Shown in pieces: positions 47,729 to 57,013 of a stretch of DNA of 64,000 nucleotides. The notes under the pieces are model-generated. The model saw only the letters and a list, made by a program, of their open reading frames with translations, was not told the DNA's origin and did not search any database. This stretch comes from Paenibacillus faecalis. Its GTDB lineage: Bacteria; Bacillota; Bacilli; Paenibacillales; Paenibacillaceae. Every line of letters starts with the position of its first letter. Positions within the stretch are counted from its first letter, which is position 1. The position numbers were made by a program, and so were the translations under genes. The stretch covers positions 372,250-436,249 of the forward strand of contig NZ_LT985747.1 of NCBI RefSeq assembly GCF_900289175.1, in the 5' to 3' direction.

Positions 47729-48157
47729 CTAGTTTTCTTGCTCTTCTGCTTCATAAACGCAGCGAAAACGCTCGATTCCAGGGGACGTCTCCCCAAGACT
47801 GTATATCTCAAAGCCAATGCTGCGGAAAAAATCTACGCTTTCTTCGTCTGTCTCTGCAATGACACGTGCAGGTTCTTGCTGCACCATCAGCTCGACGATC
47901 ATCCCTCTGCCATAATCCTTGCCTCGATTTTCCGGTGTTACCGCGATATGCTTAATCCATAGCTCATCAGCAACTTTATCAAATCCAATGATACCGACAA
48001 GCACCCCCTCTTCTTCATACCCGTACAGTTTCAATCCGTCAGGCTTTCGGTATGCTTCCACCGCCTGATCCAGATGCTCCGGATCGGGGAAAACGGAATA
48101 AGCAATGAGCTTCTTAACCTCCAGATCCTCTAAGCGAGAGGATATGTCTTTCATCAT
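47729..48157 (-). CDS. GNAT-family N-acetyltransferase
   Basis: 142 residues. Acetyl-CoA site in WIKHIAVTPENRGKDYGRGM, with a later FFRSIGFEIYSLGE closing strand typical of the fold. Substrate unknown. It follows the MarR gene at 48192 on the same strand by 34 bases, so co-expression is possible. Confidence 0.85.
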   Translation of the reverse strand: MMKDISSRLEDLEVKKLIAYSVFPDPEHLDQAVEAYRKPDGLKLYGYEEEGVLVGIIGFDKVADELWIKHIAVTPENRGKDYGRGMIVELMVQQEPARVIAETDEESVDFFRSIGFEIYSLGETSPGIERFRCVYEAEEQEN

Positions 48158-48191
48158 TGTTCAGCCCCATTTCAAAATAATCTCTAAAACT

Positions 48192-48641
48192 TTAATACAA
48201 GTCCTGTGCAGTGATACCGAGCTTTCTGAGCAATACAGATGCCTGGATTTTCTCCTCATCCGTCAGGCCGCTTACTGCACAAGCAATCTTCTCCTTATGT
48301 ATGGGGAAAATCCGTTCGAACATCTCCTTGCCTTCCTTCGTCAATTCAGCGTAAATAACCCGCCGATCCTCTGCAGAAGCCCTTCTGACCAGCAAATTCT
48401 TTTTTTGCAGCTTGTCCACCACGTACGTAATATTTCCGCTGGAAATAAGAACCTTCTCGCCGATCTTTTGCAATGGCTGAGGTCCTTTATGGTACAGTAC
48501 ATCCAACACGCCAAATTCTGTTGAATTTAGTCCGTGGCTTTGAATACTCCGATTGGAATGAGCCATAACGGAGTCGTAGGCTCTTGAAAGCACTACAAAT
48601 AAATATAATGACAAATCTTCGTGTTCCAGATTATCTGACAT
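48192..48641 (-). CDS. MarR-family regulator
   Basis: 149 residues from ATG 48641 (GGAGGG upstream, about 9 bases). Winged helix: LQKIGEKVLISSGNITYVVD, KNLLVRRASAEDRRVIYAEL. It lies directly after rpiA and before a GNAT gene. Ligand and targets unknown. Confidence 0.9.
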   Translation of the reverse strand: MSDNLEHEDLSLYLFVVLSRAYDSVMAHSNRSIQSHGLNSTEFGVLDVLYHKGPQPLQKIGEKVLISSGNITYVVDKLQKKNLLVRRASAEDRRVIYAELTKEGKEMFERIFPIHKEKIACAVSGLTDEEKIQASVLLRKLGITAQDLY

Positions 48642-48665
48642 GCTTTTTTTACCCTCCGAAATCAA

Positions 48666-49361
48666 TTATCCCGAGTTATTGGCTGCTGGTTTTTTATCCA
48701 TAACATCTACAGCTCCGTCACTTCGTCCAATGAATGCCTTATCTGCCATACCAATGAATAAACCATGCTCCACCACACCCGGAATCCTCTTCAAATGTTG
48801 CTGAAGCTGTTCTGGATAGTTTATTATACCAAAATTACAATCCACAATATAATTTCCATTATCTGTTACATATAAATCTCCGCTTTCATCCTTCCGCAGC
48901 TGCACGCTGCAGCCTAAACTTTCAATCGCGTCACAAGTCCATTCCTTTGCAAAAGGAACTATCTCGACAGGCAGCGGAAATGTCCCTAACGCCGAAACCG
49001 ACTTGCTTTCATCGGCCACGATCAGAAGCTGATCGCTATGAAAGGCGGTGATTTTCTCCCGAAGCAGAGCACCTCCGCCTCCCTTGATCAGTCGAAGCTG
49101 TGAATCTAGTTCATCTGCTCCATCAATCGCAAGGTCCAATCTGCCGATTTGCTGAAACGGAGTTAATGTAATTCCATGCTCCAACGCCAATAATTCGGAA
49201 GCCTTGGACGTGGCTACTGCTTCAATGTTAAGCCCTTCCCTTACAAGTTCTCCAATTCGAACGATGGCCCAGTAAGCTGTAGAACCGGTACCGAGGCCGA
49301 TCTTCATCCCATCTTGGATACTTTCCACTGCCTTTTCTGCGGCATTCTTCTTCATATCCAT
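48666..49361 (-). CDS. rpiA: Ribose-5-phosphate isomerase A
   Basis: 231 residues. Interconverts ribose 5-phosphate and ribulose 5-phosphate. GLGTGSTAYWAI (phosphate loop), DGADELDSQLRLIKGGGGALLREKI (catalytic region) and GVVEHGLF near the end are diagnostic. AAAGGAG lies 9 bases before ATG 49361. The C-terminus extends a few residues past the usual end. Confidence 0.96.
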   Translation of the reverse strand: MDMKKNAAEKAVESIQDGMKIGLGTGSTAYWAIVRIGELVREGLNIEAVATSKASELLALEHGITLTPFQQIGRLDLAIDGADELDSQLRLIKGGGGALLREKITAFHSDQLLIVADESKSVSALGTFPLPVEIVPFAKEWTCDAIESLGCSVQLRKDESGDLYVTDNGNYIVDCNFGIINYPEQLQQHLKRIPGVVEHGLFIGMADKAFIGRSDGAVDVMDKKPAANNSG

Positions 49362-49432
49362 GGTGCTTTTCTCCTTTGGTCAGTCGTATTCACAACCGGC
49401 ATCATGATCATGTTGAAACTAGATGCCGGTTA

Positions 49433-49984
49433 TTACGCATATTGTTCCAACCGCTTCATATACAATTCCAAATTATCTGAGTCGAAGCATACGAAATCAA
49501 TCTGCTCCAGGCGATTATCCTGATCTTCTCTAACATATTCGGTGACCGCTTTCAAAGCGACATCGCAAGCAGGTGATTTGGGATATCCATAAATACCGGT
49601 ACTGATATTCGAAAACGCAATGCTGCGAGCACTCACTTCATTCGCCAGCTTCAAACTGCTTCGGTAACACTCCGCCAAAGTTTGTGCTTCCCTTCGTCCT
49701 CCACCTTCCCATATTGGACCGACAGTGTGTATAACGTGCTTCGCGTCCAGATTGCCTGCGGCCGTAATAACCGCATGACCTGGAGGACACCCCCCTTGGA
49801 GCTTACGAATTTCCTTGCACTGTTCCATAATTTCGGGACCGCCTGCCCGATGAATGGCACCGTCTACACCGCCGCCACCCAACAGACCGGAATTCGCCGC
49901 GTTTACGATAATATCACCCGTCCAAGCGGTAATATCACCCGATAAGACAGAGATCACTGTATTTCCGATCGTTATCGTTTTCAC
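49433..49984 (-). CDS. Macrodomain protein (ADP-ribose / O-acetyl-ADP-ribose hydrolase type)
   Basis: 183 residues, a single macrodomain. ADP-ribose contacts: IVNAANSGLLGGGGVDGAIHRA, GHAVITAAGNL, HVIHTVGP and the phosphate loop FSNISTGIYGYP. This is the YmdB/MacroD-like group that removes ADP-ribose from proteins or nucleic acids or deacetylates OAADPr. GTG 49984 has AAAGGAG upstream. Alone on its strand; no partner ADP-ribosyltransferase nearby. Confidence 0.92.
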   Translation of the reverse strand: MKTITIGNTVISVLSGDITAWTGDIIVNAANSGLLGGGGVDGAIHRAGGPEIMEQCKEIRKLQGGCPPGHAVITAAGNLDAKHVIHTVGPIWEGGGRREAQTLAECYRSSLKLANEVSARSIAFSNISTGIYGYPKSPACDVALKAVTEYVREDQDNRLEQIDFVCFDSDNLELYMKRLEQYA

Positions 49985-50175
49985 TTTCGCACAACTCCTT
50001 TCGCCCCTTTTTTTGTTTTCATTACCCTCTCAGAAGAGAGGTTAACCCCATCTATTCTGTTGCTCATCATATATAAGGGTATATTCAGCAAGAAGCACAG
50101 AAATGTTATGCAGCCTGCCGCCTTACATGATCTATTTTTTTATTCCGAAAAGCCGAATCATCTGCCATATCTTTT

Positions 50176-50799
50176 TTATCTCCACAACTGAATCAAGGCT
50201 AGAAGTAACATATGGAGCGGATAAAACGATCTCCATAACCAAGAAGGAACTCGAAACGATTCAATCCGCTTCCACAAAGTCGGACCGTATGCGATAAACA
50301 TCGTCGGCAGCACACTCCATAGCTGCAAGTCCCATCCATTTAAAACGAGGAACAGCATATTCAGCATCAGATGCCACGGTACAAGCCACTGAGCTGGAGA
50401 ATACCGGAATATTAAAATCAGCATTAAACCATACGCTCCATAGTCAAAAGGAAACATCTCCATGATCAAACTTGCGATAGTTATTATTCCGAAGGAGAGT
50501 ATTTGTGAATCGGAATAATCCAGTAAGCGCAGTATAATCACACCAGCCAAAAGGGATACGACCACATTCAATCCGAGCGGATTGATCGCAAGCTGATAGG
50601 GAATTTGGGATAATAGAGCGATAAAACCTAGACGAAACATATATCGGCGTCTTGATGAAGTATGGATGTATCCCTGAACCAATGCGTATACATACAAGGG
50701 AAATGCGATACGTCCAATGATCCGCCAAACCTCCTGTCCAGAAAAAAAGACAAGACCGACATGATCAATCAGCATTGTTAGCATAGCCAGTAGCTGCAC
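50176..50799 (-). CDS. TraX-family membrane protein
   Basis: 207 residues with six to eight hydrophobic segments. The start LLAMLTMLIDHVGLVFF, then RIIGRIAFPLYVYALVQGY, is the TraX pattern (membrane acyltransferase-like; in F plasmid it acetylates pilin). Chromosomal TraX proteins are common in Paenibacillus without conjugation genes, as here. GTG 50799 has GGAGGGA upstream. Role unknown. Confidence 0.87.
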   Translation of the reverse strand: MQLLAMLTMLIDHVGLVFFSGQEVWRIIGRIAFPLYVYALVQGYIHTSSRRRYMFRLGFIALLSQIPYQLAINPLGLNVVVSLLAGVIILRLLDYSDSQILSFGIITIASLIMEMFPFDYGAYGLMLILIFRYSPAQWLVPWHLMLNMLFLVLNGWDLQLWSVLPTMFIAYGPTLWKRIESFRVPSWLWRSFYPLHMLLLALIQLWR

Positions 50800-50897
50800 A
50801 ACATCCCTCCAAGCTTACAAGCAAAAAATAAGAGCATGGTATGCTCAAAATCTTTATTCCATTATGAGTCGCTTGCCCCTTGTCTGCAAGGCCTCTT

Positions 50898-50931
50898 AAA
50901 AAGCGCCCGTTCCCAAAAAGGGCACAGGCGC
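50898..50931 (-). terminator. Terminator after ddh
   Basis: GCGCC / GGCGC and CCC / GGG arms around AAAAA, with TTTTTAAGAG on the minus strand, 14 bases after the ddh stop. Confidence 0.75.
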
Positions 50932-50944
50932 ATCAAATAAACTA

Positions 50945-51922
50945 TTATAGAAGTTCTTTGCGAAGCCGCTCCGGAGATTTCTGGGACAATAATCCGAATG
51001 GAATGTCAAATACAGTTCGTGCTCCAGCTTCACCAGCTTGTCCGAGCTTATAAGCAGCACGTGCATATGCAACAAGCACACTTGCTGTAAACTCAGGGTT
51101 GCTATCCAGCTTCAGACCGAATTCGATAATCTGATTGCTGCTTTCCCCCGTTCGGCCGCTGCGCAGCACGGTGCCGCCATGAGGCATGCTTGCATGGTCA
51201 CGTTTCAGTTCTTCTTCACTAATAAAGTTCACGACCGTATCATAGTCAGCAAAATAGTTCGGCATCTCTTTAATTTCGGTCTCAATCGCAGCTAGGTTTG
51301 CTCCTTCTTCAGCAACGATATAGCATTCCCGCAGGTGCTTCTCCCGGGTGCTCAGCTCTGGATTTTCACCGCTGCGTACCCGCTCAACGGCCGCCTCGCG
51401 AGGAATCGTATACTGCACTCCATTTTTCACTCCAGGGACACGGCGGATCGCATCAGAATGGCCTTGGCTCACACCCTTGCCCCAAAATGTATATTCATTT
51501 CCCTCTGGAAGAATAGCTTCTCCCAGCAATCTGTTCAAGGAGAACAATCCCGGGTCCCAACCTGTTGAGATGACGCTGATTTTATTGCCCTGGCGTGCGG
51601 CGGCGTCAACACTTTCATAATAAGAAGGTATTTTTGCGTGTGTATCAAAGCTATCTACCGTGTGAAACAAACCTGCCAATGCCGGTCCCTGTTCCGGCAA
51701 ATCCTTGGCAGAGCCGCCACAAAGAATGAGTACATCAATCTGTTCTTTAAAGTTGTCAATCTCAGAAATATGTACTGCTGTTGCTTCCGAAGAAACACTT
51801 TCAGGATCACGTCTTGAAAACACGGCGATCAGCTCCATATCGCTGTTCTGCTTAATCGCTTTCTCTACTCCGCGACCCAGGTTTCCGTATCCAACAATCC
51901 CCACTCTTATCTTTTGTGTCAT
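50945..51922 (-). CDS. ddh: meso-Diaminopimelate D-dehydrogenase
   Basis: 325 residues from ATG 51922, preceded by AGGAGGCG. NADP-binding start IRVGIVGYGNLGRGVEKAI; substrate-site stretches STGWDPGLFSLNRLL and GKGVSQGHSDAIRRVPGVKN. It makes meso-diaminopimelate directly from tetrahydrodipicolinate, a one-step branch for peptidoglycan and lysine. Transcribed alone with its own terminator. Confidence 0.95.
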   Translation of the reverse strand: MTQKIRVGIVGYGNLGRGVEKAIKQNSDMELIAVFSRRDPESVSSEATAVHISEIDNFKEQIDVLILCGGSAKDLPEQGPALAGLFHTVDSFDTHAKIPSYYESVDAAARQGNKISVISTGWDPGLFSLNRLLGEAILPEGNEYTFWGKGVSQGHSDAIRRVPGVKNGVQYTIPREAAVERVRSGENPELSTREKHLRECYIVAEEGANLAAIETEIKEMPNYFADYDTVVNFISEEELKRDHASMPHGGTVLRSGRTGESSNQIIEFGLKLDSNPEFTASVLVAYARAAYKLGQAGEAGARTVFDIPFGLLSQKSPERLRKELL

Positions 51923-52008
51923 GTTACGCCTCCTGATATTTTGACTTTTCGTTATTGTAACAGGAGTTTCTTCATTTTTAAACAATTAATAGTATATTTA
52001 ATACATTG

Positions 52009-53211
52009 TCAAGTGGCTGCCGTCTCTTGGTTCTCGGAATGATTCACTTGCTCGGGATGCCGTATCATCGATATACAGAATAAAGCAAGCAGCATACTGA
52101 CAGCAGCGCTATAGAACAAAACAGAATACCCCAGCACATCAATGAGCTGACCCAGTAGCGGAGGTGAAGAAACAGCGGCCAGTGAAGATACTAAATAATA
52201 CATACCCGTGCGTGTACCAATACTCTCTTCCGTTCCTGTGGAAACGATGAACGGGTAAGAGTTGATGTTAATGCATGCCCATAACAAGCCTCCGAGAGTC
52301 AAAAAAATGCGAAGGAACAGCAACGAATCGATAAATGGAATAGATACAAAGATGAGCAAAAGTCCTGTAACGCCGATTAGAATGACCCGCTTTTTTCCGA
52401 ATTTCGCCCCAAGCCACCCGCTTGGGATCGCAAACAACACGAAAGCCAGTGAAAAGAAGGTCAGTGAAAACGATGCTTCTGCTTCTGTCAATCCCATTTC
52501 ATTTTTACCATACAAAGTAAACAGCGTTTCAACACCTTGATAGGCAACAAACCAGAAGAAGATCGCCAGGAGCAAAAAGACCGTTGTCCGGTTCAACTGG
52601 CCCTTAAACGATACCTTTGCTTTGGCTTCGGTCTGTGCGGCATATCGTGGAGCATCCCGTTTCTCTTTAATAAAATGCATCAAAATAAACAATGAGATCA
52701 ACGTAACACATGCTGCGGCAATAAACGGAAACGAAGGATGTGCTTTATACAATATGGAGCCCGCACCAAAGGCAAGAATGGAACCAAGCCCGCCCATAAA
52801 ATTTATAATGCCGTTGGCCCGGGTCCTGTTTTTCTCAGCTGTAATATCGGGCATAAGAGCAACCGTTGGTGAGCGGTATAAGCTCATGGCAAGATTCATA
52901 AGAACCATGAACATCATTAAAGTTATAAAGCTTGTGTGAAATGGAATCATCGCTGTAAATAAGGCGCCGAGCGGCATTCCGATCATTAAAAAAGGCATTC
53001 TTCTTCCGAAGCGTGTATGAGTTCGGTCGCTGCGGCTGCCGATCCATGGCTGTAAGAACAGAGCAAAATAATTATCGATGGTCATAAAAAATCCGATCCA
53101 TGCAACGCTCGAAATGTATCTCTCTAAGAAAAAGGGAACGAAAGCGTTATACAATGCCCAGGTTATACTTATACTGAAAAAACCGAATCCTAACAGCCAT
53201 GTCTTTTTCAC
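52009..53211 (-). CDS. MFS transporter (GPH/SLC45-like sugar carrier)
   Basis: 400 residues, twelve hydrophobic segments. The loop between TM2 and TM3 reads GSRSDRTHTRFGRRMPF, typical of sugar:cation symporters of this group. It lies 4 bases after the GDPD gene, so the two are probably one operon. Substrate may be a sugar or a glycerophosphodiester breakdown product; this is not determined. Confidence 0.85.
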   Translation of the reverse strand: MKKTWLLGFGFFSISITWALYNAFVPFFLERYISSVAWIGFFMTIDNYFALFLQPWIGSRSDRTHTRFGRRMPFLMIGMPLGALFTAMIPFHTSFITLMMFMVLMNLAMSLYRSPTVALMPDITAEKNRTRANGIINFMGGLGSILAFGAGSILYKAHPSFPFIAAACVTLISLFILMHFIKEKRDAPRYAAQTEAKAKVSFKGQLNRTTVFLLLAIFFWFVAYQGVETLFTLYGKNEMGLTEAEASFSLTFFSLAFVLFAIPSGWLGAKFGKKRVILIGVTGLLLIFVSIPFIDSLLFLRIFLTLGGLLWACININSYPFIVSTGTEESIGTRTGMYYLVSSLAAVSSPPLLGQLIDVLGYSVLFYSAAVSMLLALFCISMIRHPEQVNHSENQETAAT

Positions 53212-53215
53212 ATAT

Positions 53216-53953
53216 TCACACCCCTTCAGTGCGCAGCAGCTCGTTAAGCATATCCGGATAATCGGTAATAATGCCAGCTACTTTAGCAGCAATTAGACGC
53301 TTCATTTCCTCTGGTTCATTGACCGTCCAAGGGTGATATACGATCCCGCAAGCTCTGGCTTCCTCAACCCACTCAGGCAGTACGGCATATTTTAGAGCAT
53401 GCAGTGCATCGGCACCTACAGATTGACCGTATTCCCAAGCCTTATACAACCCTTCTATATATAAAATGCCTGTGTGAATCTCAGGAGCAATGGATTTGCA
53501 TTTTACGAGTGAATAATGATTAAAGCTGGAAATGACAATTTGTTTCTCCATTCCGAAAGATCGAATCGTTTCGATCACCTTTTCTTCCAAACCCGGATAT
53601 TGCACAGCACCGATTTTCAATTCGATATTGACAATCGTCCCCCGGTCTTTAGTAAGCTCCAGCAATTCCTCCAGTGTAGGTATCCGTTCTCCACGGAATT
53701 CCTCACTGAACCAGGAACCTGCGTCAAGCTTCCGGATTTCTTCAAGCGTATAATCCTTGACCCATCCTTGCACACCCGTCGTCCGCTGAAGTGTTTCATC
53801 ATGTATGAGGACCAATTTTCCATCCTTGGTCATCTGAACATCGGTTTCAATTCCTGTTGCTCCAAGCTCCAACGCCTTGCGGAATGCAGCCATCGTATTT
53901 TCCGGACATACTCCTGATGCTCCCCGGTGCGCAAAATTAATAATTTGTGACAT
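53216..53953 (-). CDS. Glycerophosphodiester phosphodiesterase
   Basis: 245 residues from ATG 53953 (AGGAGGGG upstream); the frame extends to 54004 without support. TIM-barrel GDPD motifs: FAHRGASGVCPENTMAAF with catalytic His-Arg and Glu, GIETDVQMTKDGKLVLIHDE and NIELK. It cuts glycerophosphodiesters into glycerol 3-phosphate and an alcohol. No signal peptide, so cytoplasmic (UgpQ type). Confidence 0.93.
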   Translation of the reverse strand: MSQIINFAHRGASGVCPENTMAAFRKALELGATGIETDVQMTKDGKLVLIHDETLQRTTGVQGWVKDYTLEEIRKLDAGSWFSEEFRGERIPTLEELLELTKDRGTIVNIELKIGAVQYPGLEEKVIETIRSFGMEKQIVISSFNHYSLVKCKSIAPEIHTGILYIEGLYKAWEYGQSVGADALHALKYAVLPEWVEEARACGIVYHPWTVNEPEEMKRLIAAKVAGIITDYPDMLNELLRTEGV

Positions 53954-54100
53954 ATTATACCCCTCCTGATTTTTTATCGGTTTAACTTTTATCATAGCCT
54001 TCAATTGTTAAGGCTGTGTTTAGACTATACCTCTTTTATTCCACATTTTTTAGTCAATCCCTGTCATCATTCCTTATGAAAATTTTTAGAATCACACAAA

Positions 54101-54132
54101 AAGCCAGACGCATCTCTCCATGCATCTGGCTT
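54101..54132 (-). terminator. Terminator after the DsbA-like gene
   Basis: AAGCCAGACGCAT / ATGCATCTGGCTT arms with one mismatch; TTTTTGTG follows on the minus strand. Confidence 0.85.
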
Positions 54133-54150
54133 CATTTCTTACCGTATATT

Positions 54151-54909
54151 TCACTTCACATTTTCATCAATATATGCCTTTATTTCTTCAAACGAAGGAT
54201 ATTCGAACTTCTGACCGTTAATAAAAACAGTCGGGGTCCCTTCAACCCCTTGCTTATCCGCAATATCCAGATCACGTTTGATATTCTTGATATATTTTTC
54301 AGATTTCAGATCTTCTTTAAATTGTTCAAGCGGCACTTCTGGCATTTCCTCCTCTACCAGATTGGTAATGAAGGAATAGGTCGCCCATTGCTTGCTAGGA
54401 TCACCTTGACGCTCCGTCATCAGATCATGATACTTCCAGAAATAAGACTCATCCATTTGATACAACGTCTCTCCGGCCAATGCAGCCAGTACAGAGTCAG
54501 GAGCGAGAAATGCCATATCTACATAAACGAAATTGGCCTTTCCTGTGTCGACATACTCCGTTTTCACTTGAGGAAGTACATCTTCCGCCCATAATTTACA
54601 ATAAGAGCATTTATAATCTGAAAAAAGAACAAATTGAACGGGCGCTGAAGGGTCTCCCAGCATCGGTTGATTGGCAACATCAAAGTCGTCAGGCACTTCT
54701 CCCGCTTGTACCTTTTGAAGATCAGGGTATTTCATCCCCTCTTCTTCGCCTGGTTGATTGCTTAAAATAAATAAAGTCGTTAATGCCGCAACAAAAAGCA
54801 GACTCAAAGCAATTCCGATAAAAAGCTTTTTACGCTGCGGGTTAACCGAATTGGATGTTTTTGGGCGTGAAGCGGACGGCTTGGACTGTCTTCGTTTACT
54901 CTCCCCCAA
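54151..54909 (-). CDS. DsbA-family thiol oxidoreductase (BdbD-like)
   Basis: 252 residues from TTG 54909 with AAGGAGGGG upstream. Basic cytoplasmic start, one membrane segment (29-50), then an external thioredoxin-fold domain with CSYC (Cys101/Cys104) and the cis-Pro loop GVEGTPTVFING. It forms or repairs disulfides in exported proteins; a BdbC partner is not in view. Transcribed divergently from a MarR gene. Confidence 0.9.
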   Translation of the reverse strand: MGESKRRQSKPSASRPKTSNSVNPQRKKLFIGIALSLLFVAALTTLFILSNQPGEEEGMKYPDLQKVQAGEVPDDFDVANQPMLGDPSAPVQFVLFSDYKCSYCKLWAEDVLPQVKTEYVDTGKANFVYVDMAFLAPDSVLAALAGETLYQMDESYFWKYHDLMTERQGDPSKQWATYSFITNLVEEEMPEVPLEQFKEDLKSEKYIKNIKRDLDIADKQGVEGTPTVFINGQKFEYPSFEEIKAYIDENVK

Positions 54910-55046
54910 ATTTCCCCCTCCTTTTTCTTAACTCTTTTTTAAAATTATAGACAAAATACTCAAAACATTCCAGGACAATGCTCACTGTATGTTAACAGAA
55001 TAACGCATAAATTCGGGAAATCTATCATCTGAAAATAGACAAATTG

Positions 55047-55087
55047 TTGACAATATTCACTTGTTATATATATAATTGTCCAGACAA
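55047..55087 (+). promoter_or_regulatory. Consensus SigA promoter with overlapping dyad
   Basis: TTGACA (55047-55052), 18-base spacer, TATAAT (55071-55076). The dyad TTGTC-CA-GACAA (55076-55087) covers the transcription start and suits autorepression by the MarR protein that follows. Confidence 0.75.
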
Positions 55088-55131
55088 CTATTATTTTCTT
55101 TGAAAAAACAAGTTGAAAACGGTGGGATGTT

Positions 55132-55575
55132 TTGTTGAAGAATTCTGAGACTAGTCCCTCAAGCGGATTTCAGTTAGGCTACACTTACCGCCGGGCGATG
55201 AATCTGTTAGCTAACAATTTAAAACCTTTTGCCATTACACCAGAGCAGTGGACTGTTCTGAATCAGATTGCAATCCATACAGGATTAAATCAGAAAGAGG
55301 TTGCAACGAGAGTCGGTAAAGATCAGCCGACTACAACGCGCATACTCGATTTACTAGTAAAAAAAGGCCTTATCCGGCGAGAAATTTCGCAACAGGACCG
55401 TAGAGCTTTTTTGCTCCATGTTACCGAAAAGGGAAAAAAGCTGATTGAATCAACTATTCCTATTGAGCAAGAGTGCGAACGTCTTATGACCGAAGGTATT
55501 GATCCGGAACAAATGAAATTGTTTTGGGCCATCATCTCGCAAATGAACGAAAATATTAAACGGTATAAGACTTAA
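55132..55575 (+). CDS. MarR-family regulator
   Basis: 147 residues; start at one of two adjacent TTG codons (55132/55135) after GGTGGGATG. Winged helix: LNQKEVATRVGKDQPTTTRILD, GLIRREISQQDRRAFLLHVT. A strong promoter with a dyad over the start point lies 50 bases upstream, so it probably represses itself. It may also affect the divergent DsbA-like gene. Confidence 0.9.
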   Translation: MLKNSETSPSSGFQLGYTYRRAMNLLANNLKPFAITPEQWTVLNQIAIHTGLNQKEVATRVGKDQPTTTRILDLLVKKGLIRREISQQDRRAFLLHVTEKGKKLIESTIPIEQECERLMTEGIDPEQMKLFWAIISQMNENIKRYKT

Positions 55576-55697
55576 CTGAAGAATATATCCGCGAAATCAT
55601 CCAATTCAAACACCAACCAATGATGGACCAACAAAATTTCAACACATTTGACTGGACAAGCTGTTCTTAACTTCTTATCCTCAAATCCTACCGGCAT
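55572..55697 (-). CDS. Possible 41-residue protein, unknown
   Basis: ATG 55697 has GGAGGTGA upstream at 10 bases (GTG three bases earlier gives better spacing). The product (MPVGFEDKKLRTACPVKCVE... ending FFS) has two Cys five residues apart and a hydrophobic middle. It ends inside the last codons of the convergent MarR gene (4-base overlap). I do not recognise it. An inverted repeat CCGGCAT / ATGCCGG (55691-55723) covers its start. The rest of 55698-55882 shows only the opu upstream region. Confidence 0.4.
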   Translation of the reverse strand: MPVGFEDKKLRTACPVKCVEILLVHHWLVFELDDFADIFFS

Positions 55698-55882
55698 CAC
55701 AATCTCACCTCCGTGAATGCCGGCCCCTTAACTGTTTTTCGTTCTATGGAAGCTTCTCTATTATTCCGTTCTTTCCCCACAAAACGAAAGCAGTCACAAC
55801 AACAATTCTCAAATGTAATGTTTCAAAAGTCTGCCTCTTGAAAAGACATCACACAAATTGACTACAAAAAGGGAGGATGTAA

Positions 55883-57013
55883 ATGATCAGATTTGAAAAT
55901 GTCAGCAAGGTATACCCCGATGGCTTCCAGGCCGTAAAGGACCTTAATTTCGAAATTCAGGAAGGCGAGTTTCTTGTACTGATCGGACCGAGTGGCTGCG
56001 GCAAAACGACAACCATGAAAATGATCAACCGCCTTGAGCCCCATACAGCCGGGAGCATTACATTGCATGGACAGGATATCAAAAAAGCGAATCCTGTTGA
56101 GCTAAGACGAAGCATCGGGTATGTTATTCAGCAAACCGGGCTCTTCCCGCACTATACACTCGAGCAAAATGTTGGTCTTGTGCCTGATTTGAAAGGGTGG
56201 GATAAAGCCAAAAAAAAGCAGCGGGTGTACGAACTGCTTGATATGGTCGGCCTTGATCCCGAAATATACGCATCCCGTTATCCGAAAGAGCTATCAGGCG
56301 GACAGCAGCAGCGGGTAGGCGTTGCCCGCGCACTCGCGGCAGATCCAGAAGTCATCCTGATGGATGAACCGTTTGGAGCTCTGGACCCGATTACACGACA
56401 GCAGCTTCAGGATCAGCTGTTGCTGCTTCATCAGAAGCTCAAGAAAACCATCGTCTTCGTCACCCATGACATGGATGAGGCTCTGAAGATGGGTGACCGA
56501 ATTGCCGTTATGAAATCTGGGACGATGCTGCAGCTTGATTCTCCAGAGAAGCTTCTAAGAGAACCTGCCCATGGCTTCGTTGAAGAATTTATCGGGAAAA
56601 AGCGTGTATATCAAAACCCGGCTTTCATCCCTGTAACCGAAGTGATGAAAACCAACGTAGCTACAGTACTGCCCAAACGTTCACCGCTCCGCGCGGTTAC
56701 CAATATGCGCCAGCGTAAAACCGATACACTGCTGGTCGTGGATGAACACGACGTACTGCTTGGACTTGTGTCCGCCTACGACCTTCAATTTAATATCGAT
56801 GCCGTATCGACGGTGGAAGAGATCATAACTCCGGTTCAAGTTACATTACCGGTAACTGCAACAGCTAAAGATGCACTAATCGCTGCTAAAGATGCCCCAT
56901 TTGGTATCATTCCCGTGGTTGACAAGCACCAGCGGCTGAAAGGAATTGTAACTCGCGGAACATTGATCTCCACATTTGCAAGCCACTGGGCAGGAAAGGG
57001 TGATGAAGAATGA
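55883..57013 (+). CDS. Glycine betaine/choline-type ABC transporter ATPase (OpuCA-like)
   Basis: 376 residues. Walker A GPSGCGKTT (35-43), signature LSGGQQQRVGVARAL, Walker B VILMDEPFGALD, H-loop VTHDMDEAL; two CBS domains follow from about residue 255, as in OpuCA/OpuBA, where they sense ionic strength. ATG 55883 has AGGGAGG upstream. It overlaps the permease gene by 4 bases. Confidence 0.93.
   Translation: MIRFENVSKVYPDGFQAVKDLNFEIQEGEFLVLIGPSGCGKTTTMKMINRLEPHTAGSITLHGQDIKKANPVELRRSIGYVIQQTGLFPHYTLEQNVGLVPDLKGWDKAKKKQRVYELLDMVGLDPEIYASRYPKELSGGQQQRVGVARALAADPEVILMDEPFGALDPITRQQLQDQLLLLHQKLKKTIVFVTHDMDEALKMGDRIAVMKSGTMLQLDSPEKLLREPAHGFVEEFIGKKRVYQNPAFIPVTEVMKTNVATVLPKRSPLRAVTNMRQRKTDTLLVVDEHDVLLGLVSAYDLQFNIDAVSTVEEIITPVQVTLPVTATAKDALIAAKDAPFGIIPVVDKHQRLKGIVTRGTLISTFASHWAGKGDEE

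Noticed and set aside
47547-47732. 61-codon plus-strand frame between marR and the GNAT gene
   Set aside because: Starts inside the marR promoter region, with no ribosome site.
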